A stretch of 64,000 bases of DNA from JAIXWP01 sp041391745 (GCA_041391745.1 JAWKNK010000004.1:172430-236429); one strand, 5' to 3'; numbered from the stretch's first letter, positions 44,654-54,313 are shown. Numbers and translations are program-made. The notes: a model not told the origin generated them from the sequence alone.

Positions 44654-45579
44654 TTCGGACATGTCGTCCCGAAGAAGGACATAAACGTAATCAAATCTGC
44701 CACTCCGATTATTCCATCGTTATTGATGTCTCCTTGACATGGGAATTGATATTGGCATGAGCCATCATCATTAATTGCTGCAGGACTATAATTCAATGCC
44801 GCAGAGTCTGTACATCCTGGGAATTGGCAAGTGCCATTATCTCTCGTCGCAGTAGCTGAATAATTGCTTGCATTTGCGTACATGCAACCTAAACATGAAT
44901 AGTCGCAGCTTCCGTCATCGGAAGCACAAAGGTTGCAATAGTTACAAGCGTCAGGATCGGTGCACCCGTCTGCCACTACATTGAAGATACAAGATCCATT
45001 GTCGATCGTAGCGGAAGGATTGTAATTTGACGCTGCCGCATAGGTGCATCCGTAACATGAAAAATCACATGTTCCATTGTCAAAATTGGCGTCTGGGTTG
45101 AAGTTGCATGCGTTGAATTGCATACATCCCCCAACAGGAATGCTGCATGTAAAAACAGCACCAAAGGTTCCACTTGCACCTGAGAAACCTCCAATTCGAA
45201 TATAATAGGTCACTCCAGATGTCACCGTCCAGGTAAGCTGGCTCTGTAGTCCGCATGAGTCGTCATTTTGGCCAGTACAAGAAAATGCTCCGCAAGAACC
45301 TGTGTAAACATGTATTCTAGAATCATATGATGTTCCAGAACAGAGGCTCAATGTAACCGAACCATTACCGGGAGCAACGAAATAGAACCATCGTTGTCCA
45401 GCACTACCTTCTGTGCCGCATGCAGAAACACCGTCTCCACCGGTTCCCGAAGTAGAACCACTGAAGTTGGCGCCACAAAAAATTTGAGCAGCTGTGGCAC
45501 AAGTTGTACCGCCAGTTTGAGAATAGGATATTCCAATTATTCCAAAAAGGAATAGGATAGAAAGTAGAACTTTGTTCAT
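44650..45579 (-). CDS. Secreted protein with N-Y/D-G-S-C repeats and dockerin-like end
   Basis: 309 aa with a signal peptide (cut near S-Y-S-Q). Residues about 25-145 form a pre-peptidase-like beta-sandwich (W-F-Y-F-V-A-P-G, Y-Y-I-R-I-G-G-F). Four or five copies of a Cys-rich repeat of about 25-35 residues follow (A-x-N-Y-x-P-x-A-x-x-D-N-G-S-C). The end G-D-I-N-N-D-G-I-I-G-V-A-D-L is a single dockerin-like EF-hand. Such proteins are common surface or extracellular components in marine Bacteroidota. No T9SS sorting tail is seen. The function is unknown. Confidence 0.78.
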   Translation of the reverse strand: MNKVLLSILFLFGIIGISYSQTGGTTCATAAQIFCGANFSGSTSGTGGDGVSACGTEGSAGQRWFYFVAPGNGSVTLSLCSGTSYDSRIHVYTGSCGAFSCTGQNDDSCGLQSQLTWTVTSGVTYYIRIGGFSGASGTFGAVFTCSIPVGGCMQFNACNFNPDANFDNGTCDFSCYGCTYAAASNYNPSATIDNGSCIFNVVADGCTDPDACNYCNLCASDDGSCDYSCLGCMYANASNYSATATRDNGTCQFPGCTDSAALNYSPAAINDDGSCQYQFPCQGDINNDGIIGVADLITFMSFFGTTCPN

Positions 45580-45653
45580 TTTGGTTGATTAAGGAGATCT
45601 TGTATCTATAAATATAGTCGGAAATAATAAGAAGGTTGCCTAATTGTCAATGA

Positions 45654-45679
45654 AAAAACCCTCCGGATGGAGGGTTTTT
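45654..45679 (-). terminator. Rho-independent terminator, possibly bidirectional
   Basis: An 11-bp stem AAAAACCCTCC/GGAGGGTTTTT with a GGAT loop lies 22 bp after the lpd stop. A and T runs flank both sides, but only the lpd side has a gene ending here. Confidence 0.85.
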
Positions 45680-45700
45680 AACAAATATGTTCTGTTTCGA

Positions 45701-47089
45701 TTATAGGTGAATCACTTCGCCGTAGGCTGCAGCTGCAGCTTCCATCACAGCTTCACTCATAGTTGGGTGAGGGTGAACGGTTTTGATTAACTCCATTCCT
45801 GTCGTTTCAAGCTTACGAACCGCAACAATTTCAGCAATCATTTCAGTTACATTGGCGCCAATCATGTGACCTCCAAGTAACTCGCCGTATTTAGCATCAA
45901 AAATCAATTTTACAAATCCATCTTTGTGACCAGCTGCACTTGCTTTACCAGAAGCACTGAATGGAAATTTACCCACTTTGATTTCAATACCCGCTTCTTT
46001 AGCAGCCTTTTCAGTCATACCAACACTAGCAATTTCAGGTGAACAATATGTACAACCTGGAATGTTCTTGTAATCCAAAGGCTCTGGGTGATGTCCTGCA
46101 ATTTGTTCTACACAAATAATTCCTTCAGCACTTGCCACGTGAGCTAGCGCCTGACCTGGAGTACAATCTCCAATAGCGTAGTAACCAGGAACATTCGTTT
46201 GGTAGTATTTATCTACCATGATTTTGCCTTTATCTGTAGCAATTCCTACATCTTCAAGTCCAATGCCTTCGATGTTTGCTACTACACCCACAGCTGAGAG
46301 CACGATATCGCAATCTAATGTTTGCTCGCCATCTGCTGTTTTCACTTTCACCTTGCAGCCGCTGCCTTTTGTATCAACAGAAGTTACTTCTGCATTGGTC
46401 ATGACATCAATACCGTTTGATTTGAAGTTTTTCGCCAATGCTTTTGATACTTCCTCATCTTCTACAGGTACAATTTGAGGCATAAATTCTACGACAGTCA
46501 CCTTAGTTCCGATGCTGTTGTAGAAATAAGCAAACTCAACTCCAATTGCGCCACTTCCTACAATAACCATACTCTTTGGTTGTGTTGGAAGTGTCATAGC
46601 TTCTCTGTAGCCAATAATTTTCTTTCCATCTTGAGGCAGGTTTGGAAGCACACGTGAGCGTCCACCAGTAGCTACAATGATATGGTTTGCTGAATAATCT
46701 GTTGTTTTTCCTTCGGCATCAGTTACAGACACTTTTTTACCAGGTTTTACCTTACCTGTGCCCATAATGACGTCGATTTTGTTCTTTTTCATCAAGAATT
46801 GAACGCCTTTGCTCATTCCTTCAGCCACCGAACGGCTTCTTTTCACCATTCCACCAAAGTCAGCTTTTGGAGCTGCAACTTCAATTCCGTAGTCTTTAGC
46901 ATGATTGATATATTCGAAAACATTTGCGCTTTTTAGAAGAGCTTTTGTTGGAATACATCCCCAGTTGAGGCAGATTCCGCCAAGTGATTCTTTCTCTACA
47001 ACTGCTGTTTTCAAGCCTAACTGAGAGGCACGGATTGCGGTTACATACCCGCCAGGACCGCTGCCTAAAACAATAACATCATAATTCAT
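45701..47089 (-). CDS. lpdA: Dihydrolipoyl dehydrogenase
   Basis: FAD flavoprotein (E3) of the 2-oxoacid dehydrogenase complexes; reoxidises dihydrolipoamide with NAD+. Residues 5-34 carry the FAD-binding G-S-G-P-G-G-Y motif, followed by the redox disulfide G-G-I-C-L-N-W-G-C-I-P-T-K (about 37-49). The NAD motif is G-S-G-A-I-G-V-E-F-A and the catalytic His-Glu pair is H-P-H-P-T-M-S-E near residue 438. The length of 462 aa is typical. It is divergent from adk. Confidence 0.96.
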   Translation of the reverse strand: MNYDVIVLGSGPGGYVTAIRASQLGLKTAVVEKESLGGICLNWGCIPTKALLKSANVFEYINHAKDYGIEVAAPKADFGGMVKRSRSVAEGMSKGVQFLMKKNKIDVIMGTGKVKPGKKVSVTDAEGKTTDYSANHIIVATGGRSRVLPNLPQDGKKIIGYREAMTLPTQPKSMVIVGSGAIGVEFAYFYNSIGTKVTVVEFMPQIVPVEDEEVSKALAKNFKSNGIDVMTNAEVTSVDTKGSGCKVKVKTADGEQTLDCDIVLSAVGVVANIEGIGLEDVGIATDKGKIMVDKYYQTNVPGYYAIGDCTPGQALAHVASAEGIICVEQIAGHHPEPLDYKNIPGCTYCSPEIASVGMTEKAAKEAGIEIKVGKFPFSASGKASAAGHKDGFVKLIFDAKYGELLGGHMIGANVTEMIAEIVAVRKLETTGMELIKTVHPHPTMSEAVMEAAAAAYGEVIHL

Positions 47090-47183
47090 ATGGCGATTTT
47101 ATTTTATGGTGCGAATGTAGTCACTTTCATTTAAGCGTTGTACCTTATCTTCGCACCTTTCAAACCAATTAACGAATACTTAG

Positions 47184-47762
47184 ATGTTAAATATAGTTCT
47201 ATTTGGCCCTCCTGGCGCTGGAAAAGGCACCCAGAGCGAAAAGTTGATTGAAAAATATCAACTTGTACACCTCAGTACAGGAGATATTTTCCGCTCAAAT
47301 ATCAAAGGTGAAACCGAACTCGGGAAATTGGCTAAAAGTTACATGGACAAAGGTGAGTTAGTTCCGGATCAGGTGACTATCAGTATGTTAGAGAGCGAGG
47401 TAAATAAGTATGAAGCGCCAAAAGGTTTCATTTTTGACGGATTTCCTCGTACAAGTGCGCAAGCTGAAGCTTTGGATGAGCTTTTATCGTCAAAAGCCAC
47501 TGAAATCACTTGCATGCTAGCGCTTGAAGTTGAAGAGGAAGAATTGAGAGCACGTTTGCTGAACAGAGCAAAGACAAGCGGCAGACCTGATGATGCGGAT
47601 CCAGCAATTATTCAAAATAGAATTGATGTGTACAACCGTGAAACTGCACCAGTTGCGGAGTATTACAAAGCTCAAAGTAAGTACAAGGGAATTCACGGAA
47701 TTGGCTCAATCGACGAAATCTCAGATCGTTTATTTCAAGCTATTGAAACTACAGTAGCTTAA
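47184..47762 (+). CDS. adk: Adenylate kinase
   Basis: Interconverts ATP, AMP and ADP. The P-loop reads G-P-P-G-A-G-K-G-T-Q (residues about 8-17), the AMP-binding segment H-L-S-T-G-D-I-F-R and the D-G-F-P-R-T motif follow. The LID is the short form (G-R-P-D-D-A-D) with no zinc-binding Cys set. The length of 192 aa suits that form. Obg follows 9 bp downstream, suggesting co-transcription. Confidence 0.97.
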   Translation: MLNIVLFGPPGAGKGTQSEKLIEKYQLVHLSTGDIFRSNIKGETELGKLAKSYMDKGELVPDQVTISMLESEVNKYEAPKGFIFDGFPRTSAQAEALDELLSSKATEITCMLALEVEEEELRARLLNRAKTSGRPDDADPAIIQNRIDVYNRETAPVAEYYKAQSKYKGIHGIGSIDEISDRLFQAIETTVA

Positions 47763-47771
47763 TTCTAACAT

Positions 47772-48764
47772 ATGGCGGATTCTAATTTTGTTGACTATGT
47801 GAAGATTTGCTGTCGCTCTGGAAAGGGCGGAGCTGGCTCTATGCACCTACACAGGGATAAATTCACCGCAAAGGGTGGACCAGACGGAGGTGACGGTGGA
47901 AGAGGAGGTCACATCATTTTAAGAGGGAGCAAGGACGTTTGGACGTTGCTTCACTTGAAGTATAGAAAGCACGTAATTGCCGAACCAGGAGAGTCGGGAG
48001 GAAGTGCCCTTAGATCTGGTGCACAAGGTACTGACGAGATTTTGTTGGTGCCGCTGGGAACTGTGGCCAAAGATGCGGAAACCGGCAGAGTTGAATTTGA
48101 AATTACAGAAGACGGTGAAGAGCGAATCATAGTTAGTGGTGGTAGAGGAGGAATGGGAAATGCTCACTTCAAAACAGCAGTGAGGCAAACCCCGAAATTC
48201 GCACAACCTGGTGAGGATGGCAAGGAAGAGTGGAAAATTCTCGAGCTGAAAGTTCTTGCAGACGTTGGTTTAGTTGGTTTTCCTAATGCTGGAAAGTCAA
48301 CATTGCTTTCAGTGGTCTCAGCGGCAAAACCTGAAATTGCAGATTATCCATTTACTACGCTTGTTCCAAACCTTGGAATGGTGAGATACCGTGGCGACCG
48401 CTCATTCGTAATGGCCGATATTCCAGGAATTATTGAAGGAGCAGCTGAAGGTCGAGGCCTCGGACATCGCTTCTTGCGTCATATTGAAAGAAATTCATCG
48501 CTGTTGTTTATGGTGCCTTGCGATGCACAAGACATCAAACATGACTACCAAGTTCTGCTCAATGAACTTGAGAAATACAATCCTGAATTGCTTCATAAAA
48601 AGCGGATACTGGCGATTACAAAATGTGATATGCTAGACGAACAAATGATGGAAGAGATGAAGGCGTTTTTGCCTGAAGGAATTCCAAGCATTTTTATTTC
48701 TGCTGTCAGTGGCATGAATGTGGATAGACTAAAGGATATGATTTGGGAACAAATGAACGCTTAA
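47772..48764 (+). CDS. obgE: GTPase Obg
   Basis: Ribosome-associated GTPase involved in 50S assembly and stress responses. The Gly-rich Obg fold covers residues about 1-160 (G-G-D-G-G-R-G-G-H, G-G-R-G-G-M-G-N). The G domain has G1 G-F-P-N-A-G-K-S-T, G3 D-I-P-G-I-I and G4 T-K-C-D. The length of 330 aa indicates no long C-terminal tail. It is co-oriented with adk, 9 bp away. Confidence 0.97.
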   Translation: MADSNFVDYVKICCRSGKGGAGSMHLHRDKFTAKGGPDGGDGGRGGHIILRGSKDVWTLLHLKYRKHVIAEPGESGGSALRSGAQGTDEILLVPLGTVAKDAETGRVEFEITEDGEERIIVSGGRGGMGNAHFKTAVRQTPKFAQPGEDGKEEWKILELKVLADVGLVGFPNAGKSTLLSVVSAAKPEIADYPFTTLVPNLGMVRYRGDRSFVMADIPGIIEGAAEGRGLGHRFLRHIERNSSLLFMVPCDAQDIKHDYQVLLNELEKYNPELLHKKRILAITKCDMLDEQMMEEMKAFLPEGIPSIFISAVSGMNVDRLKDMIWEQMNA

Positions 48765-48767
48765 GCG

Positions 48768-49890
48768 TTATTGAACCAACTCATATTTCTTTTGTAAAAC
48801 TTGAAACTCTACCCTTCGATTTTTTGCACGACCTTCAGTTGTTTCGTTTTCCGTTGCGGGTGTTGAGCTACCAAAGAATTTTATGGTGAGTCGAGAAGCA
48901 TCAATCCCTTTGTTTACCAAATAGTCGATGACCATTTGAGCTCTTTTTTTCGAGAGTTCAATGTTGTAACCTTCAGAACCTATAATATCGGTATGACCGT
49001 CAATTTCGATATACATGGCTCTATTTCGTCGAAGTAAGGTGTAAACTTCATCTAGCTTTTCTATTGTTTCTTTAGTCAAATCAGACTTGTCGAATTCGAA
49101 GTATACAGCTTCCAATGAAATCTTTTCGTACTCGGAAAGTTGCAGCGGCGGATCCACTACAAGACTTGCAATAATGTCATTTTCACAACTACATTCAGTT
49201 CGCTCCTTAACGGGAGTTACTTTTACATTATCCACGTAAACATAAGACCAACGATTATCTTCTTTCGCTCCTTCTTCTTGCGTTCGTGAAAGTATTTTCA
49301 TTTCACGATCATTTTTGAAATTGCCAATGGTAATGTATTCTTCACCGCCCTTGGCGATATAGGTGTCACTTACCAACCATTGATCGAAAGCATCCACACC
49401 AATTTGGGATTGGTTAATGACGATGATATGTGTATCACTTTTGTGCGGTCTTGAACCAATCTTTTTTCAGATAAAAACCAATCCAAAACCATTCAGGATA
49501 TACTTTGAGTAGTCTGCAGTGGAAAGGTACATTTCAATACAAACCATTTCACCAGCATGAAGAGGGCGAGTTAGTTTTTGAGGTGAGGTATTCGCGGTGG
49601 TGTTTCTTTGAGTCGTGGGGAGTAAGCGGCCATTCCAACATAGGCTTCACCATCTTGGGCATTCTGATAGCCGAATATGTTCTTTGGAACTCCTACCTTA
49701 TCACTACAGGTGGCGAAGTGATCGGGTGTTCCTTCATTCAGCTGACTCCAACCCGAAACAGATCTAAGCTGTTGTAAATTATAATTGCTGGGACAATAGG
49801 ACTTGTCTTCAAAACTTCCATTTTCCACAAGGTTTTGGGCACAGCCTGAAAAGGCCACGAGTACTATAAGTATTGCCAGCAGGCTTTCAC
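48768..49890 (-). pseudogene. OmpA-family lipoprotein, frameshifted
   Basis: The N-terminal part (about 49560-49890) encodes a hydrophobic lipoprotein-like leader (A-F-S-G-C-A-Q) and N-L-V-E-N-G-S-F-E-D, the start of a carbohydrate-binding-like domain. The rest (48768-49397) encodes the end of that domain and a C-terminal OmpA domain (Y-F-E-F-D-K-S-D-L, I-D-G-H-T-D, R-A-K-N-R-R-V-E-F). The link between them is broken by at least two shifts between about 49400 and 49580, and the start codon itself may be affected. It would anchor the envelope to peptidoglycan. It is a paralogue of 49951-51171. Confidence 0.75.
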
Positions 49891-49937
49891 TTTGCTAAGA
49901 ACTAAATAAATTGACAATTATTTTTTAAAAAATTGAA

Positions 49938-49963
49938 AAGGGTCGCTTTATTAAGCGACCCTT
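49938..49963 (-). terminator. Rho-independent terminator
   Basis: An 11-bp perfect stem AAGGGTCGCTT/AAGCGACCCTT with a 4-nt loop is followed on the minus strand by a U-rich tail. The stop codon of the second OmpA gene lies in its loop. Confidence 0.85.
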
Positions 49964-51171
49964 GTTGATTCTATAATCGTGCCTTTAGCTAGTTTTAAAC
50001 TTACTCTTCTATTTTGTGCAATAGAAAGAGCAGGTCTTGTAGATGCTGGCATTGTATTGTCTTTGAAACTACGGTAATACGACTTTGCATTCACCTGAGA
50101 TCTACCAACTTCTCTTTAACAGCTTCAAATTTCTTTCTTAGCCATATTCCGCCACTCTAGAAATGATAAATTTTACTCATCTACTTCATTGTTGTCTGAG
50201 TGACCAGTCAATTCCAATTTCATAGAAGGATTGGTTTTCATTTGAGCCTGCTACCTCTTCCAAGTCCGCATCAAACATACCTGGGATTTCTGTTTTTAAG
50301 GTAGCGAAGTAAACTGGATCGCTCCATCCACAATTTGTTGTGGAGTCATGTCTGGAGACTTAGTAAAAGCTTTAGAGAACAACATCATCCTCTAATGATT
50401 TAGCAGCACCACAAACGCATTGGCTAGCGGCTTCAATCGGTACAATTTCAATATTGTCAAATATAGCAATGATGCGCTTCGCTGAATGCAGTTCCGATAG
50501 TACCTGCTGGCTTTTTCACCAAGCTTCATACTTGAGCCTCCAACCACCGATGATGATATATTCTTCCGTACCATTTGAACAGTCAGGTATTTTATAGATA
50601 GCCTTGCCATCCGTCCATTTCTTTGATGGCTACATTGTTTTTCTCTGTTACCTGGAGTGAGTGTTACCGTATAGTCAGTAGCATTTGAACCTTTCATCTT
50701 GACAAGAAGACACCGATGTTGTTTACACTGTATTTAGAAAGTTCAGCTAGACTTACGCTGAAACGAACACAGTACAATTGGTTCTTTTCCATGCGCTGAG
50801 TAAGCTTGACCTCTAAGCCAGGTTCTAGTCTTCTTTGATCTTTTGTATATGCAATAAACCTGCATATCCAGTACCATCCATTGGGTCTTCGCTTCAAATC
50901 ATTTTGACCAGCCATTGTTTTGGTACCTTTACACCTTGTGCATACAAATCTGCACTTGTTTTATTTGGGCTCATCCATGGAGCGCAATAATTCGGTTAAT
51001 TGACCGTTTAAGAGTCTTAATATTTATGTCCTCAAACTGCCGTTAGTGACTAAATTGTCTGACGGTTCAGAAGCTTCAGTTTCAGAAGATTTAGGAGATT
51101 TCTTTGCTTTGAGCATTCGCCGTAATAGACACGGAAACCGCCGCTGCAAGAATGAAATAACTGATTTTCAT
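49951..51171 (-). pseudogene. Second OmpA-family protein, many frameshifts
   Basis: The start at 51171 gives a signal peptide (M-K-I-S-Y-F-I-L-A-A-A-V, cut near A-N-A-Q-S). Then come N-L-V-T-N-G-S (matching the neighbour's N-L-V-E-N-G-S), a ligand-binding-like domain in two frames (50694-50915, 50392-50697), and an OmpA end with A-Q-N-R-R-V-S-L-K. At least six frame changes separate these parts. The density of indels in 49.4-52.0 kb is the highest in the window. Sequence error is likely but decay of one member of a gene pair cannot be excluded. Confidence 0.65.
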
Positions 51172-51299
51172 GGTCATGTTAGTGTTGCATACTATTCTTT
51201 ATTCGGTTATTTAGGTCTGAATTTGAGGTTAAAATCGAAATTCAGGCCGAAAATAATTATTAACTGTGATGCCAACTTTATCTGTTATGTTGATTTTAA

Positions 51300-52358
51300 T
51301 CATCTTCACACTTTTAGTGGAGGGTCTGAAAACCAATTCGCGATAAATGTCGCCAACGCTTTGTTTGCCTTCTTCAATACCTTTTACTTGTTTATCCGCG
51401 TTCGTCAGGTAACCACAATGCGTTCTACTTTTCGCGCATCGAATTTGGTGCTAGCAGATTTATACTCATTCAAAGCAAATGGGCAACACCTCCATTACTG
51501 GAAGTGGCTTGTGATTTGTCTTTCAAAGAAAATGTATATCGCAGCCTACTGAAGTACGAATACAAGCTTGGAAGAACCATTTGAATCGGATGGGCTTTCT
51601 GGTTTTGTTCGAAGTAGTAGATAATTCTGTTTGCCTTCAAAAACATCTTTCATTCCCATGGCTTTTTGCAATTCCCATACATTGAAATCTTTTTGAGATG
51701 CCAATATTGTCTTCTACGTGCTGCATTGATGTGTGTGCCTTTAGTAAAAATAAATGGCAAGCTTGCTCACTTCATTTACCACCTTGTGCAAATCATTTCT
51801 AAGTACTCCGCCAATAGCTCTGAAACACTCACTTCCATAAAACCTTGCTGCTGCACGTAGTTTCTGATCCATTCACCCATCTTATAATCTTTGATGCGTT
51901 CCGAATCAAAGATGACTCACCTTATCAAGAGCTTTGTAAAACTTGAGACGCTTATCTAGCTTTTTGCCTTTCATAGTAAAACTAACACCGTGGTTGGAGA
52001 CGGATTAGCTACATAAGCCTCAAGTGAAGACATGGATGATTTTCCAGCATTTTTCTTTTTCAATGTCTTCATCCCCACCCTTGCTAGTGCTGAACTTTAA
52101 ATCTTGAGCTTCTTTTACAATCACCAATTGTTTGTCGCCCATCATTGGGAAACTTTTCGCTAGTCCAATTACTTGGTCAAGTTGAGCATCGCGGCCATAT
52201 ACAATGGTTTGGCAAAATGATTTGGACATTTCATCAATGATGTCCGACTCCATTTTTTCTGTGATCAAATCAATGAAGTACGGTTCATCACCCATCAAAA
52301 AATAGATGGGTTTGATGTTTTTCATTTCTATATCACGTAAAATCTTTAGGTAGTCCAT
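51300..52358 (-). pseudogene. holA: DNA polymerase III delta subunit (HolA), frameshifted
   Basis: Clamp-loader subunit. The first 105 residues are intact (I-Y-F-L-M-G-D-E-P-Y-F-I-D, Q-L-V-I-V-K-E-A-Q-D-L). Later pieces appear in other frames: A-N-P-S-P-T-T-V-L-V-F, Y-K-A-L-D-K, E-W-I-R-N-Y-V, and N-R-I-I-Y-Y-F-E-Q-N-Q-K-A-H. Six or more frame changes occur between about 52030 and 51300. Because holA is essential, error is far more likely than decay. The stop cannot be placed reliably. It lies 8 bp after the amn stop on the same strand. Confidence 0.75.
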
Positions 52359-52365
52359 GATTCAA

Positions 52366-53139
52366 TTACTCCCATTTCAAGTGACGAACAGAACGACCTT
52401 CATCTCTGATTTCTTTCAGTGCTTCGATACCAATTTTAATATGTGTATCTACGAAGTTACCCGTTACTTTTTGATCACTTTCAGAAGTTTTCACTCCTTG
52501 TGGAACCATCGGTTGATCGCTTACAAGAAGTAAAGCTCCGATAGGAATTTTATTTGAAAATCCCACGGTAAACAGCGTGGCGGTTTCCATATCGATAGCC
52601 ATTGCACGAATCTTTCTCAAGTAAGTTTTGAAATCTTCGTCATGTTCCCAAACTCTTCTATTTGTAGTGTAAACAGTACCGGTCCAATAATCCATTCCGA
52701 AATCACGAATGGTAGATGATATGGCTCTTTGAAGGGTAAATGCAGGTAATGCAGGAACTTCAGGTGGGAAATAGTCATTACTTGTACCTTCACCTCTTAT
52801 TCCAGCAAGTGGAAGAATCAGGTCACCAATCTGACTTTTCTTTTTCAATCCACCACATTTTCCTAAGAATAACACAGCCTTTGGAGCAATGGCTGAAAGC
52901 AAGTCCATGATTGTGGCAGCGTTGGCACTTCCCATGCTAAAATTGATTATGGTAATGCCGTCTGCTGTAGCTGTAGACATCGCTTTATCCATTCCAATAA
53001 CCGGCACAGTGTGCCAATCAGCAAATTTCTGAACGTAGTTGTCGAAATTAGTTAGAAGAATATACTCTCCAAACGCTTCTAGTGGCGTGCCTGTATAACG
53101 AGGCAGCCAATTCTTTACAATTTCTTCTTTTGTTTCCAT
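52366..53139 (-). CDS. amn: AMP nucleosidase
   Basis: Splits AMP to adenine and ribose-5-phosphate, in the short Bacteroidota form without the long N-terminal domain. The phosphorylase-type fold shows F-L-G-K-C-G-G-L and A-I-D-M-E-T-A-T-L-F-T-V. The real start is the ATG at 53139 (257 aa), not the TTG at 53148, because a TATATTTG box (53153-53146) covers the latter. Only 6 nt separate box and ATG. Confidence 0.92.
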   Translation of the reverse strand: METKEEIVKNWLPRYTGTPLEAFGEYILLTNFDNYVQKFADWHTVPVIGMDKAMSTATADGITIINFSMGSANAATIMDLLSAIAPKAVLFLGKCGGLKKKSQIGDLILPLAGIRGEGTSNDYFPPEVPALPAFTLQRAISSTIRDFGMDYWTGTVYTTNRRVWEHDEDFKTYLRKIRAMAIDMETATLFTVGFSNKIPIGALLLVSDQPMVPQGVKTSESDQKVTGNFVDTHIKIGIEALKEIRDEGRSVRHLKWE

Positions 53140-53145
53140 AAGTTT

Positions 53146-53153
53146 CAAATATA
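53146..53153 (-). promoter_or_regulatory. -7 promoter box (TATATTTG) of amn
   Basis: The minus-strand TATATTTG ends 6 nt before the ATG at 53139, implying a near-leaderless message. Confidence 0.55.
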
Positions 53154-53173
53154 CTATTATTCCTCGGATGCAC

Positions 53174-53181
53174 TAATTTTG
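53174..53181 (+). promoter_or_regulatory. -7 promoter box (TAATTTTG)
   Basis: TAATTTTG ends 8 nt before the ATG at 53190. It is back to back with the amn promoter. Confidence 0.5.
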
Positions 53182-53189
53182 GCGGCATA

Positions 53190-53648
53190 ATGGCAGGCCA
53201 ACATCTCATTTTTCCCAACTACGAATTCCGGACGAGAAAAGCAGAAAATGCAATCGAAATCTGGGATGAATGGCGTAAAAAATGGCTGGTGCTTACTCCT
53301 GAAGAACTCGTTCGACAACACCTTGTGAAGTACCTAGTGGAGGGTAAGTCTTTTCCTGCTGGAAGATTGGCTTTAGAATATTCTTTGAAGGTAAATACGC
53401 TGTCGAAAAGGGCGGATGTCGTTTTCTTTTCTAAGGAAGGAGTTCCTCTTGTCCTAATGGAGTGTAAGGCGCCCGATGTGCCTATCACCTCAAGTACATT
53501 CGATCAAGCTAGCCGATACAATTTATCACTCCAAGTACCGCACTTAATCATCACCAACGGACTGGATTTGTATTTCGCGAGCTTCAATGAAGAGCAAAAA
53601 AAATGGGATTTCAAAAATGAAATCCCATCGCATATCGATTTGGAGTGA
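53190..53648 (+). CDS. Stand-alone HsdR-N-terminal-like nuclease domain protein
   Basis: 152 aa consisting of a HSDR_N_2-type domain. The pattern is R-A-D-V-V-F-F then V-L-M-E-C-K-A-P-D, fitting PD-(D/E)XK (D, E and K present), and Q-A-S-R-Y-N downstream. It is not part of a restriction system: no methylase or specificity gene is near, and it sits among housekeeping genes close to holA, as in many Bacteroidota. Its function is unknown; DNA repair or replication-linked processing is a guess. Confidence 0.85.
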   Translation: MAGQHLIFPNYEFRTRKAENAIEIWDEWRKKWLVLTPEELVRQHLVKYLVEGKSFPAGRLALEYSLKVNTLSKRADVVFFSKEGVPLVLMECKAPDVPITSSTFDQASRYNLSLQVPHLIITNGLDLYFASFNEEQKKWDFKNEIPSHIDLE

Positions 53649-54077
53649 TTATTCTTCTCCAGCTTCTTCGTTAGATGCTTCCTCAGTTTCAAACTCCAAC
53701 ATGTCTTTCGACTGAAGGATATTGTACCAATGAAATAGTTTTTTGATATCGCTGTCATAAACGCGTTCAGCGTCATAAGTAGGCAAGAACTTTTCCATCT
53801 CGCCACGAAGTACATTTCCTTCTGATTTGTGGTCTGTGGCTGGTCCACCTTTAAAGTGGTCCTTCATTTTATTGAATACATCTTGCAATGGAACATCCTC
53901 TTCCATAGTGAAAATGCTGATGTCAGACAATGAACTCACACGTTGGTTGGGGTGAATTGGTTGACGCTTGCCGTCAAGCAATGATTCAGCAATGATGATA
54001 TTTTTACCACCAGCAACTAGCTGGAAGATGCCAGGCTTACCTGAAACAGATAGAATTCTTTCTAATGAAACTTTCAT
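53649..54077 (-). CDS. DUF5606-like conserved protein
   Basis: 142 aa with the pattern L-S-V-S-G-K-P-G-I-F-Q-L, then I-I-A-E-S-L-L-D-G-K-R and R-V-S-S-L-S-D-I-S-I-F-T, matching a conserved Bacteroidota family of unknown function. The tail is acidic (E-T-E-E-A-S-N-E-E-A-G-E-E). It starts just after the tRNA-Val terminator, on the same strand. Confidence 0.8.
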   Translation of the reverse strand: MKVSLERILSVSGKPGIFQLVAGGKNIIIAESLLDGKRQPIHPNQRVSSLSDISIFTMEEDVPLQDVFNKMKDHFKGGPATDHKSEGNVLRGEMEKFLPTYDAERVYDSDIKKLFHWYNILQSKDMLEFETEEASNEEAGEE

Positions 54078-54093
54078 TTGTCCGATTTTAATG

Positions 54094-54120
54094 AAAAAGC
54101 CTTCTCTCTGAGAAGGCTTT
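54094..54120 (-). terminator. Rho-independent terminator after tRNA-Val
   Basis: An 11-bp stem AAAGCCTTCTC/GAGAAGGCTTT with a 3-nt loop lies 8 bp after the tRNA 3' end and is followed by a U run. Confidence 0.85.
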
Positions 54121-54128
54121 CAATTTTG

Positions 54129-54203
54129 TGGGAGCAACAGGATTCGAACCTGTGACCCTCTGCTTGTAAGGCAGATGCTCTGAACCAGCTGAGCTATGCT
54201 CCC
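54129..54203 (-). tRNA. tRNA-Val (anticodon UAC)
   Basis: 75 nt cloverleaf. Acceptor stem GGGAGCA pairs with TGCTCCC, the D arm is GCTC...GAGC, the anticodon stem TCTGC/GCAGA encloses CTTACAA with anticodon TAC, and the T arm is CAGGTTCGAATCCTG. The discriminator is A and CCA is not encoded. Confidence 0.96.
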
Positions 54204-54313
54204 TTGTGCTTTTCGCTTAAAGCGGGCGCAAAGATACCACTGGTTTTCAATTTTGCAAATTTTTTATCTCTTTCGTAAAAAATAATTTCTATCCCATTGA
54301 AAATGAGTGGAGA

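Noticed and set aside
49400..52030. Region of genuine gene decay or a mobile insertion
   Set aside because: The broken frames still add up to continuous OmpA and HolA proteins, holA is essential, and base composition does not change; sequence error is the better reading.
53190..53648. Second type I restriction system
   Set aside because: Only a lone HsdR-N-like domain is present; no hsdM or hsdS lies nearby.
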